Shown here: positions 1 through 4,965 of the stretch, in pieces
How positions within the stretch are numbered: position 1 is the stretch's first letter
How the letters are laid out: each line of letters opens with the position of its first letter
Assembly: GCA_045544655.1 (NCBI GenBank)
Contig: JAZPZL010000004.1
Coordinates: 1-10,171, forward strand
DNA: 10,171 bases
From: RGIG5579 sp045544655
GTDB taxonomy: Bacteria > Bacillota > Clostridia > Oscillospirales > SIG627
Direction of reading: 5' to 3'
The notes under the pieces: model-generated
Databases searched by the model: none
The model's input: only the letters and a program-made list of their open reading frames with translations
Told to the model about the DNA's origin: nothing
Position numbers and translations under genes: made by a program

Positions 1-988
1 GTGCTTCAAAACCGGGCACCAGTCGTATGAAAGAGTTGGTGCTGGGATTGGTCAGAGCGCAGAGAGAAGCAATGTGCTTGAGAAGTCCGCCCATAAAGTA
101 GTGCGCTGTCTGGCTCAGATTGGAATAACCGTTGTCATCGGAAAAGACCGGCTCGCCGTCCTTTAACAGAAGCATGTGTACGTGCATGCCGTTTCCGGCT
201 TCGCCGTATACGGGCTTGGGCATCAAAGTGGCGGTTTTTCCGTGTTTGAGCGCAGTGTTTCGAATAATATATTTGATCATCATGGAAGCGTCTGCCATTT
301 CGCTCATTTTGCCCAGCTGAGGCTCAATTTCAAACTGACCGGCAGCGCCCACTTCCGGATGATGATATTTGATCTTGATCCCTGCTTCTTCCATGAGCAT
401 GCACATTTCACTTCTGCATTCATAGGTAGGATCAAAGGGCTTTGCAATGTGATAATTCTTCTGCTTGGGAACTACACATCCCATTCCCTCAACACCGCTG
501 TTCCAGTGCGCCTGATTTACATCCAGATTCATGGCAATGCTGTTAGGCTGTACTTCCCAACCAACCTGGTCGAACAGATAAAATTCGAATTCCGGCAGGA
601 TCAGCATGGTATCGGCAATTCCACTGTCCTGCATATATTTTTCTGCTGCCAGTACAATGTTTCTGGGATACTGCGCCAAAGGACGGTTTTCGGGATTGTC
701 AATGATCATCGCATTTCCCGTCATAGACAAAGTGGGAATCTCGCAGAACGGATCAATTACTGCCGTATCGGGATCGGGGATGAAAACCATGTCACTCTTT
801 TCCACCACGGCATAACCGTAGTTGGAAGCGTCAAATCCAATTCCGTTTTTCATGGTTTCTTCCGAGAAGTTCTTGGCAGGAATGGTAACATGACGGAACT
901 GACCGTTGATGTCTACCATTTTAAAATCTACCATCTTAATGTCTTTTTCTTTGATAAGCGCCATAATTTCGTTTACGCTTTTTGCCAT
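1..988 (-). CDS. glnA: Glutamine synthetase type I, N-terminal 329 residues (3' end outside window)
   Basis: This gene encodes glutamine synthetase, the cytoplasmic dodecamer that makes glutamine from glutamate, ammonia and ATP and is the main entry point for ammonium assimilation. The visible protein starts MAKSVNEIMALIKEKDIKMV and carries the N-terminal beta-grasp domain (about residues 15-100, including NGIGFDASNYG). The start of the catalytic domain follows: LPEFEFYLF at 131-139 (metal ligands E133, E135), KYHHPEVGAAGQFEIEP at 207-223 (E212, E220), KPVYGEAGNGMHVH at 258-271 (H269), and NPSTNSFIRLVPGFEA at 314-329, which the window edge cuts just before the usual proline. A full protein of about 440 residues is expected, so roughly 110 are missing. 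The ATG at 988-986 has a GGAG ribosome binding site at 999-996. It lies downstream of a tRNA-Val gene and a hairpin terminator, and no convincing promoter of its own is visible in the 45-base gap. The family assignment is secure. Confidence 0.97.
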   Translation of the reverse strand, partial: MAKSVNEIMALIKEKDIKMVDFKMVDINGQFRHVTIPAKNFSEETMKNGIGFDASNYGYAVVEKSDMVFIPDPDTAVIDPFCEIPTLSMTGNAMIIDNPENRPLAQYPRNIVLAAEKYMQDSGIADTMLILPEFEFYLFDQVGWEVQPNSIAMNLDVNQAHWNSGVEGMGCVVPKQKNYHIAKPFDPTYECRSEMCMLMEEAGIKIKYHHPEVGAAGQFEIEPQLGKMSEMADASMMIKYIIRNTALKHGKTATLMPKPVYGEAGNGMHVHMLLLKDGEPVFSDDNGYSNLSQTAHYFMGGLLKHIASLCALTNPSTNSFIRLVPGFEA

Positions 989-1032
989 AAGATCACTCCA
1001 TTCTTGATCGTCTTGATTTGAAATCCTTATTG

Positions 1033-1068
1033 AAAAATAGAAAAGGGTGAATCCTGTCGGACTCACCC
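1033..1068 (-). terminator. Rho-independent terminator after tRNA-Val
   Basis: On the minus strand a 10-bp stem (GGGTGAGTCC paired with GGATTCACCC, one G-U pair) closes a GACA tetraloop and is followed by TTTTCTATTTTT. It begins two bases after the encoded CCA of the tRNA, so it ends that transcript. It also sits 45 bases before the glnA start codon, so any tRNA-glnA co-transcription would need read-through. Confidence 0.85.
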
Positions 1069-1069
1069 A

Positions 1070-1145
1070 TGGTGGAGGCAAAGGGACTCGAACCCCTGAC
1101 CCTTCGCACGTCAAGCGAATGCTCTACCAGCTGGGCTATACCTCC
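1070..1145 (-). tRNA. tRNA-Val (anticodon GAC)
   Basis: The minus strand folds into a complete 76-nt cloverleaf. The acceptor arm is GGAGGTA with TGCCTCC (one T-G pair). The anticodon stem is TTCGC with GCGAA around the loop TTGACGT, giving anticodon GAC for valine codons GUC and GUU. The T arm is AGGGG-TTCGAGT-CCCTT, the discriminator is A, and CCA is encoded. The D stem GCCC/GAGC has one C-A mismatch at 12-23, which is tolerable. A consensus promoter lies 20 bases upstream and a hairpin terminator lies immediately downstream, so it can be a stand-alone transcription unit. Confidence 0.95.
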
Positions 1146-1165
1146 GTATTCTTTTAGCGACGATA

Positions 1166-1194
1166 ATTATAGCATAAGTAAGGAAAAAAGTCAA
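1166..1194 (-). promoter_or_regulatory. Sigma-A promoter of tRNA-Val
   Basis: Read on the minus strand, TTGACT (1194-1189) and TATAAT (1171-1166) are separated by 17 bases. This is a near-perfect housekeeping promoter, as expected for a stable RNA gene. The -10 box ends 20 bases before the tRNA 5' end at 1145, which leaves a short 5' leader to be removed by RNase P. Confidence 0.9.
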
Positions 1195-1245
1195 CCTGAT
1201 TTTTACGCTTTTTCAAAAAAGAGTGATGAAAAAGGCGAAAGGCTC

Positions 1246-1274
1246 TTGCATATTCTTTCCGAATTTTGTAGAAT
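1246..1274 (+). promoter_or_regulatory. Sigma-A promoter of the histidine phosphatase gene
   Basis: TTGCAT (1246-1251) and TAGAAT (1269-1274) are 17 bases apart, 32 bases before the start codon at 1307. It is divergent from the tRNA promoter, with about 50 bases between the two -35 boxes. Confidence 0.75.
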
Positions 1275-1306
1275 AAGCAAAAGGTTTTGAAAAGGAGCGT
1301 TTTTAT

Positions 1307-1879
1307 ATGAAGGTCTTTTTTGTTCGCCACGGTCAGTCCGAGGCAAATCTGAAAAAAATTTATGCAGGTCAGTCCGACGTTCCCTTGACAGAGCAGGGAA
1401 GAGCGGAGGCCGCCGCCATTATCCCCATTCTTGCACCCTACAAGTTTGACCGCGTATATACCAGTGATCTTTCCCGAGCCATTGAAACTCAGAAGATCGC
1501 CCTTCCCGGCGTTCTGGCGGACGTTGCTTCCCCTTTGATCCGAGAATTCGACGTCGGCAATATCGTGGGTCTTCCTACCGGCACAGCAAAGACTCTGACT
1601 CCCGAGGGAGGAAGAGACTATACCCCCTTCGGCGGTGAGACCAGTGAAGACGTGCAAGCACGCCTGAAAAAATTTCTGGAGACTTATCTGGAAAACGATC
1701 CCTGCGAAACAGCCGCAGTATTTGCTCACAACGGAATTATGATCGCAATGATGAATCTGATCCTGGGGCAGAAATTGCATTCTCCGGCGATCCAGTCGAA
1801 AAATTGCGCTGTTCACGTTTTCGAATATACCGATGGAAAATGGAAGCTTCTTGCCTGGAACTACGGAGCTGAGATCTGA
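1307..1879 (+). CDS. Histidine phosphatase family protein (phosphoglycerate mutase-like)
   Basis: This 190-residue cytoplasmic protein belongs to the branch 1 histidine phosphatase superfamily, which transfers or hydrolyses phosphate through a phosphohistidine. The N-terminus holds the signature VRHGQSEAN, with the R7-H8 pair and H8 as the nucleophile. YTSDLSRAIETQ supplies R57, REFDVGN supplies E80 as likely proton donor, and FAHNGIM supplies the second histidine H141. The length fits the phosphatase members (CobC, PhoE and GpmB-like), which are shorter than the 230-250 residue true mutases. The substrate cannot be told from sequence, and nothing nearby suggests cobalamin synthesis, so CobC is not preferred. 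AAAGGAG at 1291-1297 sits 9 bases before the ATG. The gene has its own promoter upstream and a hairpin terminator directly after its stop, so it is probably monocistronic. Confidence 0.9.
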   Translation: MKVFFVRHGQSEANLKKIYAGQSDVPLTEQGRAEAAAIIPILAPYKFDRVYTSDLSRAIETQKIALPGVLADVASPLIREFDVGNIVGLPTGTAKTLTPEGGRDYTPFGGETSEDVQARLKKFLETYLENDPCETAAVFAHNGIMIAMMNLILGQKLHSPAIQSKNCAVHVFEYTDGKWKLLAWNYGAEI

Positions 1880-1887
1880 TGCGTATC

Positions 1888-1914
1888 AAAAAAAGCCGCG
1901 AAAGCGGCTTTTTT
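1888..1914. terminator. Bidirectional rho-independent terminator
   Basis: A run of seven A, GCCGC, a GAAA tetraloop, GCGGC and six T form a symmetric hairpin, so either strand gives a GC stem followed by a U-tract. It lies 8 bases after the histidine phosphatase stop codon and 15 bases after the stop of the convergent minus-strand gene ending at 1930, so it can end both transcripts. Confidence 0.92.
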
Positions 1915-1929
1915 GTTCTCTGATTGAAT

Positions 1930-2274
1930 TTATAACCCGTAATGGATCATCCATTTGTTTTCACGAAAAGCCCGTTCAGCAAGAGCTTTTAATTCACAGA
2001 GCTTGGAATTATCGTTCAGGATTTTTGAAAAATCGGGAAGAGACGTCGGTGGAATCAGCGTGACGCCGCAATAGGCAAGCCCTTTTTCGGGAACGTCAGG
2101 CGTATGCCAATAAAAGTCGATGGCTTCGAATTCTCCTGCAACTTTTTCCAAGTCCTCGTCATCCACCGAAATGCAATTGTATTTTTCAGGCTCGTAATCA
2201 TCGTAACGCTTGTCGGATCTCGGGGGATTCTCCATAATGCCGAATTCGTGTCTTGCCAAAAGCTCACCGCCCAA
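1930..2274 (-). CDS. Small conserved-looking hypothetical protein, translationally coupled to PAP2 gene
   Basis: I do not recognise a named family for this protein. It has up to 114 residues, is soluble, acidic and rich in aromatic residues, and has no signal peptide or membrane segment. Visible blocks include YDDYEPEKYNCISVDDEDLE, EAIDFYWHTPDVPEKGLAYC and GVTLIPPTSLPDF, with a C-terminal amphipathic helix ending RENKWMIHYGL. The start is uncertain. The longest frame begins with TTG at 2274, directly abutting the TGA stop of the upstream PAP2 gene (TGATTG). A second TTG five codons in follows GGTGAG at very short spacing, and the first ATG is residue 14 (MENPPRSDKRY). The regular codon use, the adjacency to the upstream gene and the terminator just beyond its stop support a real gene. 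It is probably co-transcribed with the membrane protein from the promoter at 2959-2987. Its function is unknown. Confidence 0.75.
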   Translation of the reverse strand: MGGELLARHEFGIMENPPRSDKRYDDYEPEKYNCISVDDEDLEKVAGEFEAIDFYWHTPDVPEKGLAYCGVTLIPPTSLPDFSKILNDNSKLCELKALAERAFRENKWMIHYGL

Positions 2275-2928
2275 TCAGGATTTTTTCAGATCACATACAG
2301 CTTTGTAAAGAAGTACAAGTCCTGCGCTGAGAAACGCACCGCCGATAATATCCGTGAGCCAATGCACTCCGGAAATGAGGCGGAAAATCACCATCACCGC
2401 CATAAAAATACCACTTGTAAGGATCACGGCGTTGCGAAGGGTTTTGTTTTGGATCAGTCTTTTGAATTCCATCATAGCGGTGGGCATTACGCACATCATC
2501 AGCATGGTGGTGGAGGAAGGATAGGAGGCTTCCAGAACCCCTTCTATGAGAATGGGTCTGTAATTGACTTCAACAATTTCAAAAAATACAAAGAAAGCCA
2601 TTACCACGATATAAAACGCACCCAGCATCAAAATGTTGAAATCAACCTTTAAGAAGCTTTTTCGCTTGATCCATTGTACCAGACCCAACAGACCAAAGCC
2701 GCCGATGATGCCGAGGGGGATCAGGCTTAAAAGGTCACTTGCATCGTACATCCACAGATGAACGCCCGTGAATTGGTGAAAGGCTCCGTTCAGCGCGGCA
2801 AAGCCAACCTTGGAATTATCGGGACCGATTGCCTCTACGTCCACAAAGGCAACCAGTGCCGTCCACACCGCAAAAAGCACCAGAAAAAATGCGCCGATGA
2901 TAAAACGATTCTTCGTTGTATTTTTCAT
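2275..2928 (-). CDS. PAP2-family integral membrane protein with altered phosphatase motifs
   Basis: This 217-residue protein has about six hydrophobic helices (roughly 8-29, 66-86, 97-117, 138-155, 165-182 and 191-212), the layout of membrane PAP2 (type 2 phosphatidic acid phosphatase) proteins that act on lipid phosphates such as undecaprenyl pyrophosphate. Motif 3 is well kept: R183, H189 (the nucleophile position) and D193 in FRLISGVHWLTDIIGG, although the leading serine is F182. Motif 1 keeps R124-P125 in VNYRP but has E117 where the family has lysine. Motif 2 reads YPSST (136-140) where PSGH is usual, so the general-acid histidine is a threonine (T140). The protein may be inactive, may use other residues, or may belong to a divergent subfamily. 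The ATG at 2928 has a strong GGAGG at 2940-2936. It is the first gene of a two-gene operon with the small unknown protein that follows. Confidence 0.85.
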   Translation of the reverse strand: MKNTTKNRFIIGAFFLVLFAVWTALVAFVDVEAIGPDNSKVGFAALNGAFHQFTGVHLWMYDASDLLSLIPLGIIGGFGLLGLVQWIKRKSFLKVDFNILMLGAFYIVVMAFFVFFEIVEVNYRPILIEGVLEASYPSSTTMLMMCVMPTAMMEFKRLIQNKTLRNAVILTSGIFMAVMVIFRLISGVHWLTDIIGGAFLSAGLVLLYKAVCDLKKS

Positions 2929-2958
2929 TTAGATTCCTCCGAAAATGACAGTAACTAC

Positions 2959-2987
2959 AATATATCATAATGTGTAGGAAAAATCAA
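2959..2987 (-). promoter_or_regulatory. Promoter of the PAP2 operon
   Basis: On the minus strand, TTGATT (2987-2982) and TATATT (2964-2959) are separated by 17 bases, about 30 bases before the PAP2 start codon. The -35 box is part of the sequence TTGATTTTTCC, which recurs twice more in this divergent intergenic region. Confidence 0.8.
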
Positions 2988-2995
2988 CAATGTTT

Positions 2996-3056
2996 TATAA
3001 ATGATTGATTTTCCGCTTTTTTTGTTGTAAAATACAGGAAAAATCAATTTTTTATA
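2996..3056. repeat. Imperfect inverted repeat flanking the divergent promoter
   Basis: The arm at 2996-3014 (TATAAATGATTGATTTTCC) and the reverse complement of 3037-3056 (TATAAAAAATTGATTTTTCC) differ by a few bases and one gap. The left arm contains the -35 box of the plus-strand operon promoter. The right arm lies just after its -10 box, near the expected transcription start. A third partial copy (TTGATTTTTCC) occupies the minus-strand -35 box at 2987-2977. This placement is typical of an operator for a dimeric regulator, but no regulator gene is adjacent and AT-richness raises the chance of coincidence. Confidence 0.45.
3005..3033 (+). promoter_or_regulatory. Promoter of the five-gene operon
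   Basis: TTGATT (3005-3010) and TAAAAT (3028-3033) are 17 bases apart, 41 bases before the start codon at 3075. No other promoter or terminator was noticed between the five genes that follow up to 7425, so this is the likely source of the whole operon transcript. Confidence 0.78.
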
Positions 3057-3074
3057 CGTCAGGAACGAAAAAGG

Positions 3075-3788
3075 ATGAAAAACGATTTTACCATAAACAT
3101 TTTAAAAGGACCGGATCGGATCCGTCTTCGCCCCGCAGTTGTATTTGGCTCTGACGGCAAGGACGGTGTAACTGCCGCCGTGCGTATGCTTTTGGATATT
3201 TTTCTGATCGAAGCGGAGCTTGGCTTTTGCGAGAGCCTTTCCCTGAAATTAGAAGGGAAGGATACCGTCGTGATCGAAAGCCGTGATCGCGGTTTTCTTT
3301 TGGATGAAACGCTCAGAGACGGGAAGCCTGCCTGGTATTACGATTTTTGTGAATTCGGCGTTCCCCCTCGTGAGCCTGATGACGGATACTTTTATTCGGT
3401 CGGTCGGAAATACGGTGGCTTTTACGGTGCTGAAAACGGCAAATTGCCTCCCTTCAAAGCAAAAGGTGATCCTGCCTTTGATCTTTGCTGTGTTCAATAC
3501 GCAAGCAAATGGATGAAGGTGGAGTCGGTTCATGAAGGGGTTTGGAAAAGTCTTCGTTTTGAAAAAGGCTATCCCGTAGGAGAAATGGAGCGGAAAAAGG
3601 TGGCAGAGCCATCTTTTACGAGATTTTCTTTTCAACCGGACGGAGAGGTTTTTCGTGATACCGCCCCTTCCTTTGCCGTGCTTGCTGATCACCTTCAGAA
3701 AGCCGCGTCTTCCCTGAAGGGTTTCGTATGCTCCGTGGCGGAAAAGGAGTGCTTTGCGCAGCTTTCCCGCTCAGCAAAAGAAGTGTGA
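3075..3788 (+). CDS. Degenerate GyrB/ParE-like GHKL ATPase-domain protein
   Basis: This 237-residue cytoplasmic protein aligns by eye along its length with the N-terminal ATPase domain of DNA gyrase B. INILKGPDRIRLRPAVVFGS (8-26) matches the gyrase LKGLDAVRKRPGMYIG block. RMLLDIFLIEAELGFC (37-52) matches the helix EVVDNAIDEALAGHC. VVIESRDRGF (65-74) matches VQDDGRGI, CVQYASKWMKVE (139-150) matches VVNALSQKLEL, and FTRFSFQPDGEVF to SFAVLADHLQKAASSLKGF (181-217) matches the end of the domain. The key residues are gone: the catalytic Glu is M38, the Mg-binding Asn is I42, the adenine-contacting Asp is S69, and the glycine-rich GLHGVG lid is not recognisable. No transducer, TOPRIM or DNA-cleavage domain follows. 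It therefore looks like a stand-alone pseudo-ATPase and not a gyrase subunit. AGGA at 3061-3064 precedes the ATG by 10 bases. It is the first gene of the operon and overlaps the next gene by 4 bases if that gene starts at GTG. Confidence 0.75.
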   Translation: MKNDFTINILKGPDRIRLRPAVVFGSDGKDGVTAAVRMLLDIFLIEAELGFCESLSLKLEGKDTVVIESRDRGFLLDETLRDGKPAWYYDFCEFGVPPREPDDGYFYSVGRKYGGFYGAENGKLPPFKAKGDPAFDLCCVQYASKWMKVESVHEGVWKSLRFEKGYPVGEMERKKVAEPSFTRFSFQPDGEVFRDTAPSFAVLADHLQKAASSLKGFVCSVAEKECFAQLSRSAKEV

Positions 3789-4132
3789 TCGGGATGCGGC
3801 GGAAGCTTGGTGAAGGGGATCGGGGAATTTCGTTTCGGAGAAGCAGCGTTGTTTCCGATGAAAAATATAGGGATCTGTGCCGTGTTACTGCAGAAAAATT
3901 TGATGCGGGGCATATTGCCGTCGTGTGCAGTATCCGCGGTGGCAGGATCCGGTCCTTGGCTTTTGATGAAGAGGAATTCTCGGTTCTTTTTCCAAGGATG
4001 AAGCGGGAGCTTGCCGATCTTTTGGATCGGGAGCTGGAAACCGAGGAAAAAGAAGCCGAATTGGAGCGGCTCTTTGCCGAGTATACAACGGCGAAGATCT
4101 ATAAGCGAAGCCTTTTGGGAGAGGAAAGATGA
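3785..4132 (+). CDS. Small charged hypothetical protein coupled to the GyrB-like gene
   Basis: I do not recognise a family. The protein is about 115 residues from the GTG at 3785, whose GTGA overlaps the preceding stop codon, or 112 from the ATG at 3794. Neither start has a strong ribosome binding site, so coupling to the upstream gene is likely. The N-terminal half is basic and glycine-containing and includes a beta-like stretch, HIAVVCSIRGGRIRSLAF. The C-terminal half is a long, very acidic and charged helix (RMKRELADLLDRELETEEKE onwards) ending TTAKIYKRSLLGEER. The IAVV stretch followed by a charged helix faintly recalls the gyrase B transducer domain, which would fit its place directly after a GyrB-like ATPase domain, but this is speculation. 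Its stop overlaps the next ATG (ATGA). The neighbouring gene overlaps support expression. There is no signal peptide or membrane segment. Confidence 0.75.
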   Translation: MIGMRRKLGEGDRGISFRRSSVVSDEKYRDLCRVTAEKFDAGHIAVVCSIRGGRIRSLAFDEEEFSVLFPRMKRELADLLDRELETEEKEAELERLFAEYTTAKIYKRSLLGEER

Positions 4133-4950
4133 ATTACCGTTTGGTTGCTACGGATCTGGACGGCACGTTGCTGGATCGAGAGGGAAGGATCAGTGCTGAG
4201 AATTGGAAAGCCATAGAAGAAATGAAAAGCCGTGACGTGTATTTCGTTCCCACGTCAGGGCGTTGCTTTTCGGAGCTTCCCCGCGAACTGCATGAAAGCG
4301 ATCTGATCCGATACTATATCCTTTCAGGCGGAGCCGTGGTTTATGATAAGGCGCAGGATCGCTTTGCAATGACCTGTCCCGAAAAAGATGTAAAGGATCG
4401 GGTTCTGGATGCGATCTTTCAATATCCGATCTGCCTGATGGCGCATACGGGCAGAGAGTCTTTGGTGGATGCGGCACAGCACAACGCCGCCTCCTACGAG
4501 TCCTACAATATGAACTCCTATTGGGTGGAGTACGCCCTGGAAAAAGAAAAGCCGGTGGAGAATCTCAAGGAATACCTTTATAAAAGGGAGGAAATACCGA
4601 TGATGGTTATCTTTTTCCGTAATATGGATGACCTGAATGCGTGTAAGGGTATTCTGAGCCGCGAGGATGAGATTCTCGTGGTTCAATCCGACCCTTGTAA
4701 TCTGGAGGTGGTTTCCCGCAAAGCAGGGAAGGGCAACGCCCTTTTGGACCTTGCCGCCTCTCTTGGCTTATCACGGGAAGAAACCGTTGCCGTAGGTGAC
4801 AGTCACAACGACCGAACCATGCTGGAAATGGCGGGGCTGAGTCTTGCTATGAAAAACGGGATTCCGGAAATGCAGACCATCGCAGACAAGGTTATTTGTG
4901 ACAACGATTCTCACTGTGCAAAGTATATTTTGGATCATTATTTGTCTTGA
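4129..4950 (+). CDS. Cof-type HAD-IIB family hydrolase (sugar-phosphate phosphatase-like)
   Basis: This is a 273-residue cytoplasmic HAD phosphatase with a C2B cap. Motif I is ATDLDGTLLD, with nucleophile D9 and acid/base D11. Motif II is PTSGR (T42/S43). Motif III is a lysine in RKAGKGNALL (K198 or K201). Motif IV is GDSHNDRTML at 223-232, with metal-binding D224 and D228. The motif order, the length and the KGNAL to GDSHND spacing are typical of the Cof/YidA/YwpJ group, which dephosphorylate sugar phosphates, FMN, PLP or nucleotides with loose specificity, so the substrate cannot be named. GAGGAAAG directly precedes the ATG, which overlaps the stop of the upstream small gene (ATGA). The next gene starts 15 bases after the stop. 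In this operon a plausible role is removing phosphate from a product of the phosphodiester glycosidase encoded two genes downstream. Confidence 0.93.
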   Translation: MNYRLVATDLDGTLLDREGRISAENWKAIEEMKSRDVYFVPTSGRCFSELPRELHESDLIRYYILSGGAVVYDKAQDRFAMTCPEKDVKDRVLDAIFQYPICLMAHTGRESLVDAAQHNAASYESYNMNSYWVEYALEKEKPVENLKEYLYKREEIPMMVIFFRNMDDLNACKGILSREDEILVVQSDPCNLEVVSRKAGKGNALLDLAASLGLSREETVAVGDSHNDRTMLEMAGLSLAMKNGIPEMQTIADKVICDNDSHCAKYILDHYLS

Positions 4951-4965
4951 TCGGAGGAAAAGAGT

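Noticed and set aside
176..1021. Long open frame on the plus strand over the glutamine synthetase gene
   Set aside because: It is antisense to a clearly conserved glnA reading frame, and its translation shows no family motif.
1033..1068. The hairpin before glnA as an ANTAR-type antiterminator target
   Set aside because: ANTAR targets are paired hairpins with six-base loops that have fixed A1 and G4. Only one hairpin is present and its loop is the tetraloop GACA, so an ordinary terminator is the simpler reading.
1154..1816. 220-codon open frame on the minus strand across the histidine phosphatase gene
   Set aside because: The plus-strand frame carries all the phosphatase motifs, a ribosome binding site and a promoter. 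The antisense frame overlaps the tRNA promoter and has no recognisable content.
3728..3800. GyrB-like gene and the next small gene as one gene broken by a frameshift
   Set aside because: The stop and the following start form a clean GTGA overlap, the GyrB-like domain is complete to its usual end (LKGF), and the small gene in turn overlaps the HAD gene by ATGA. A split origin remains possible, but a sequencing-type frameshift is not needed to explain the layout.
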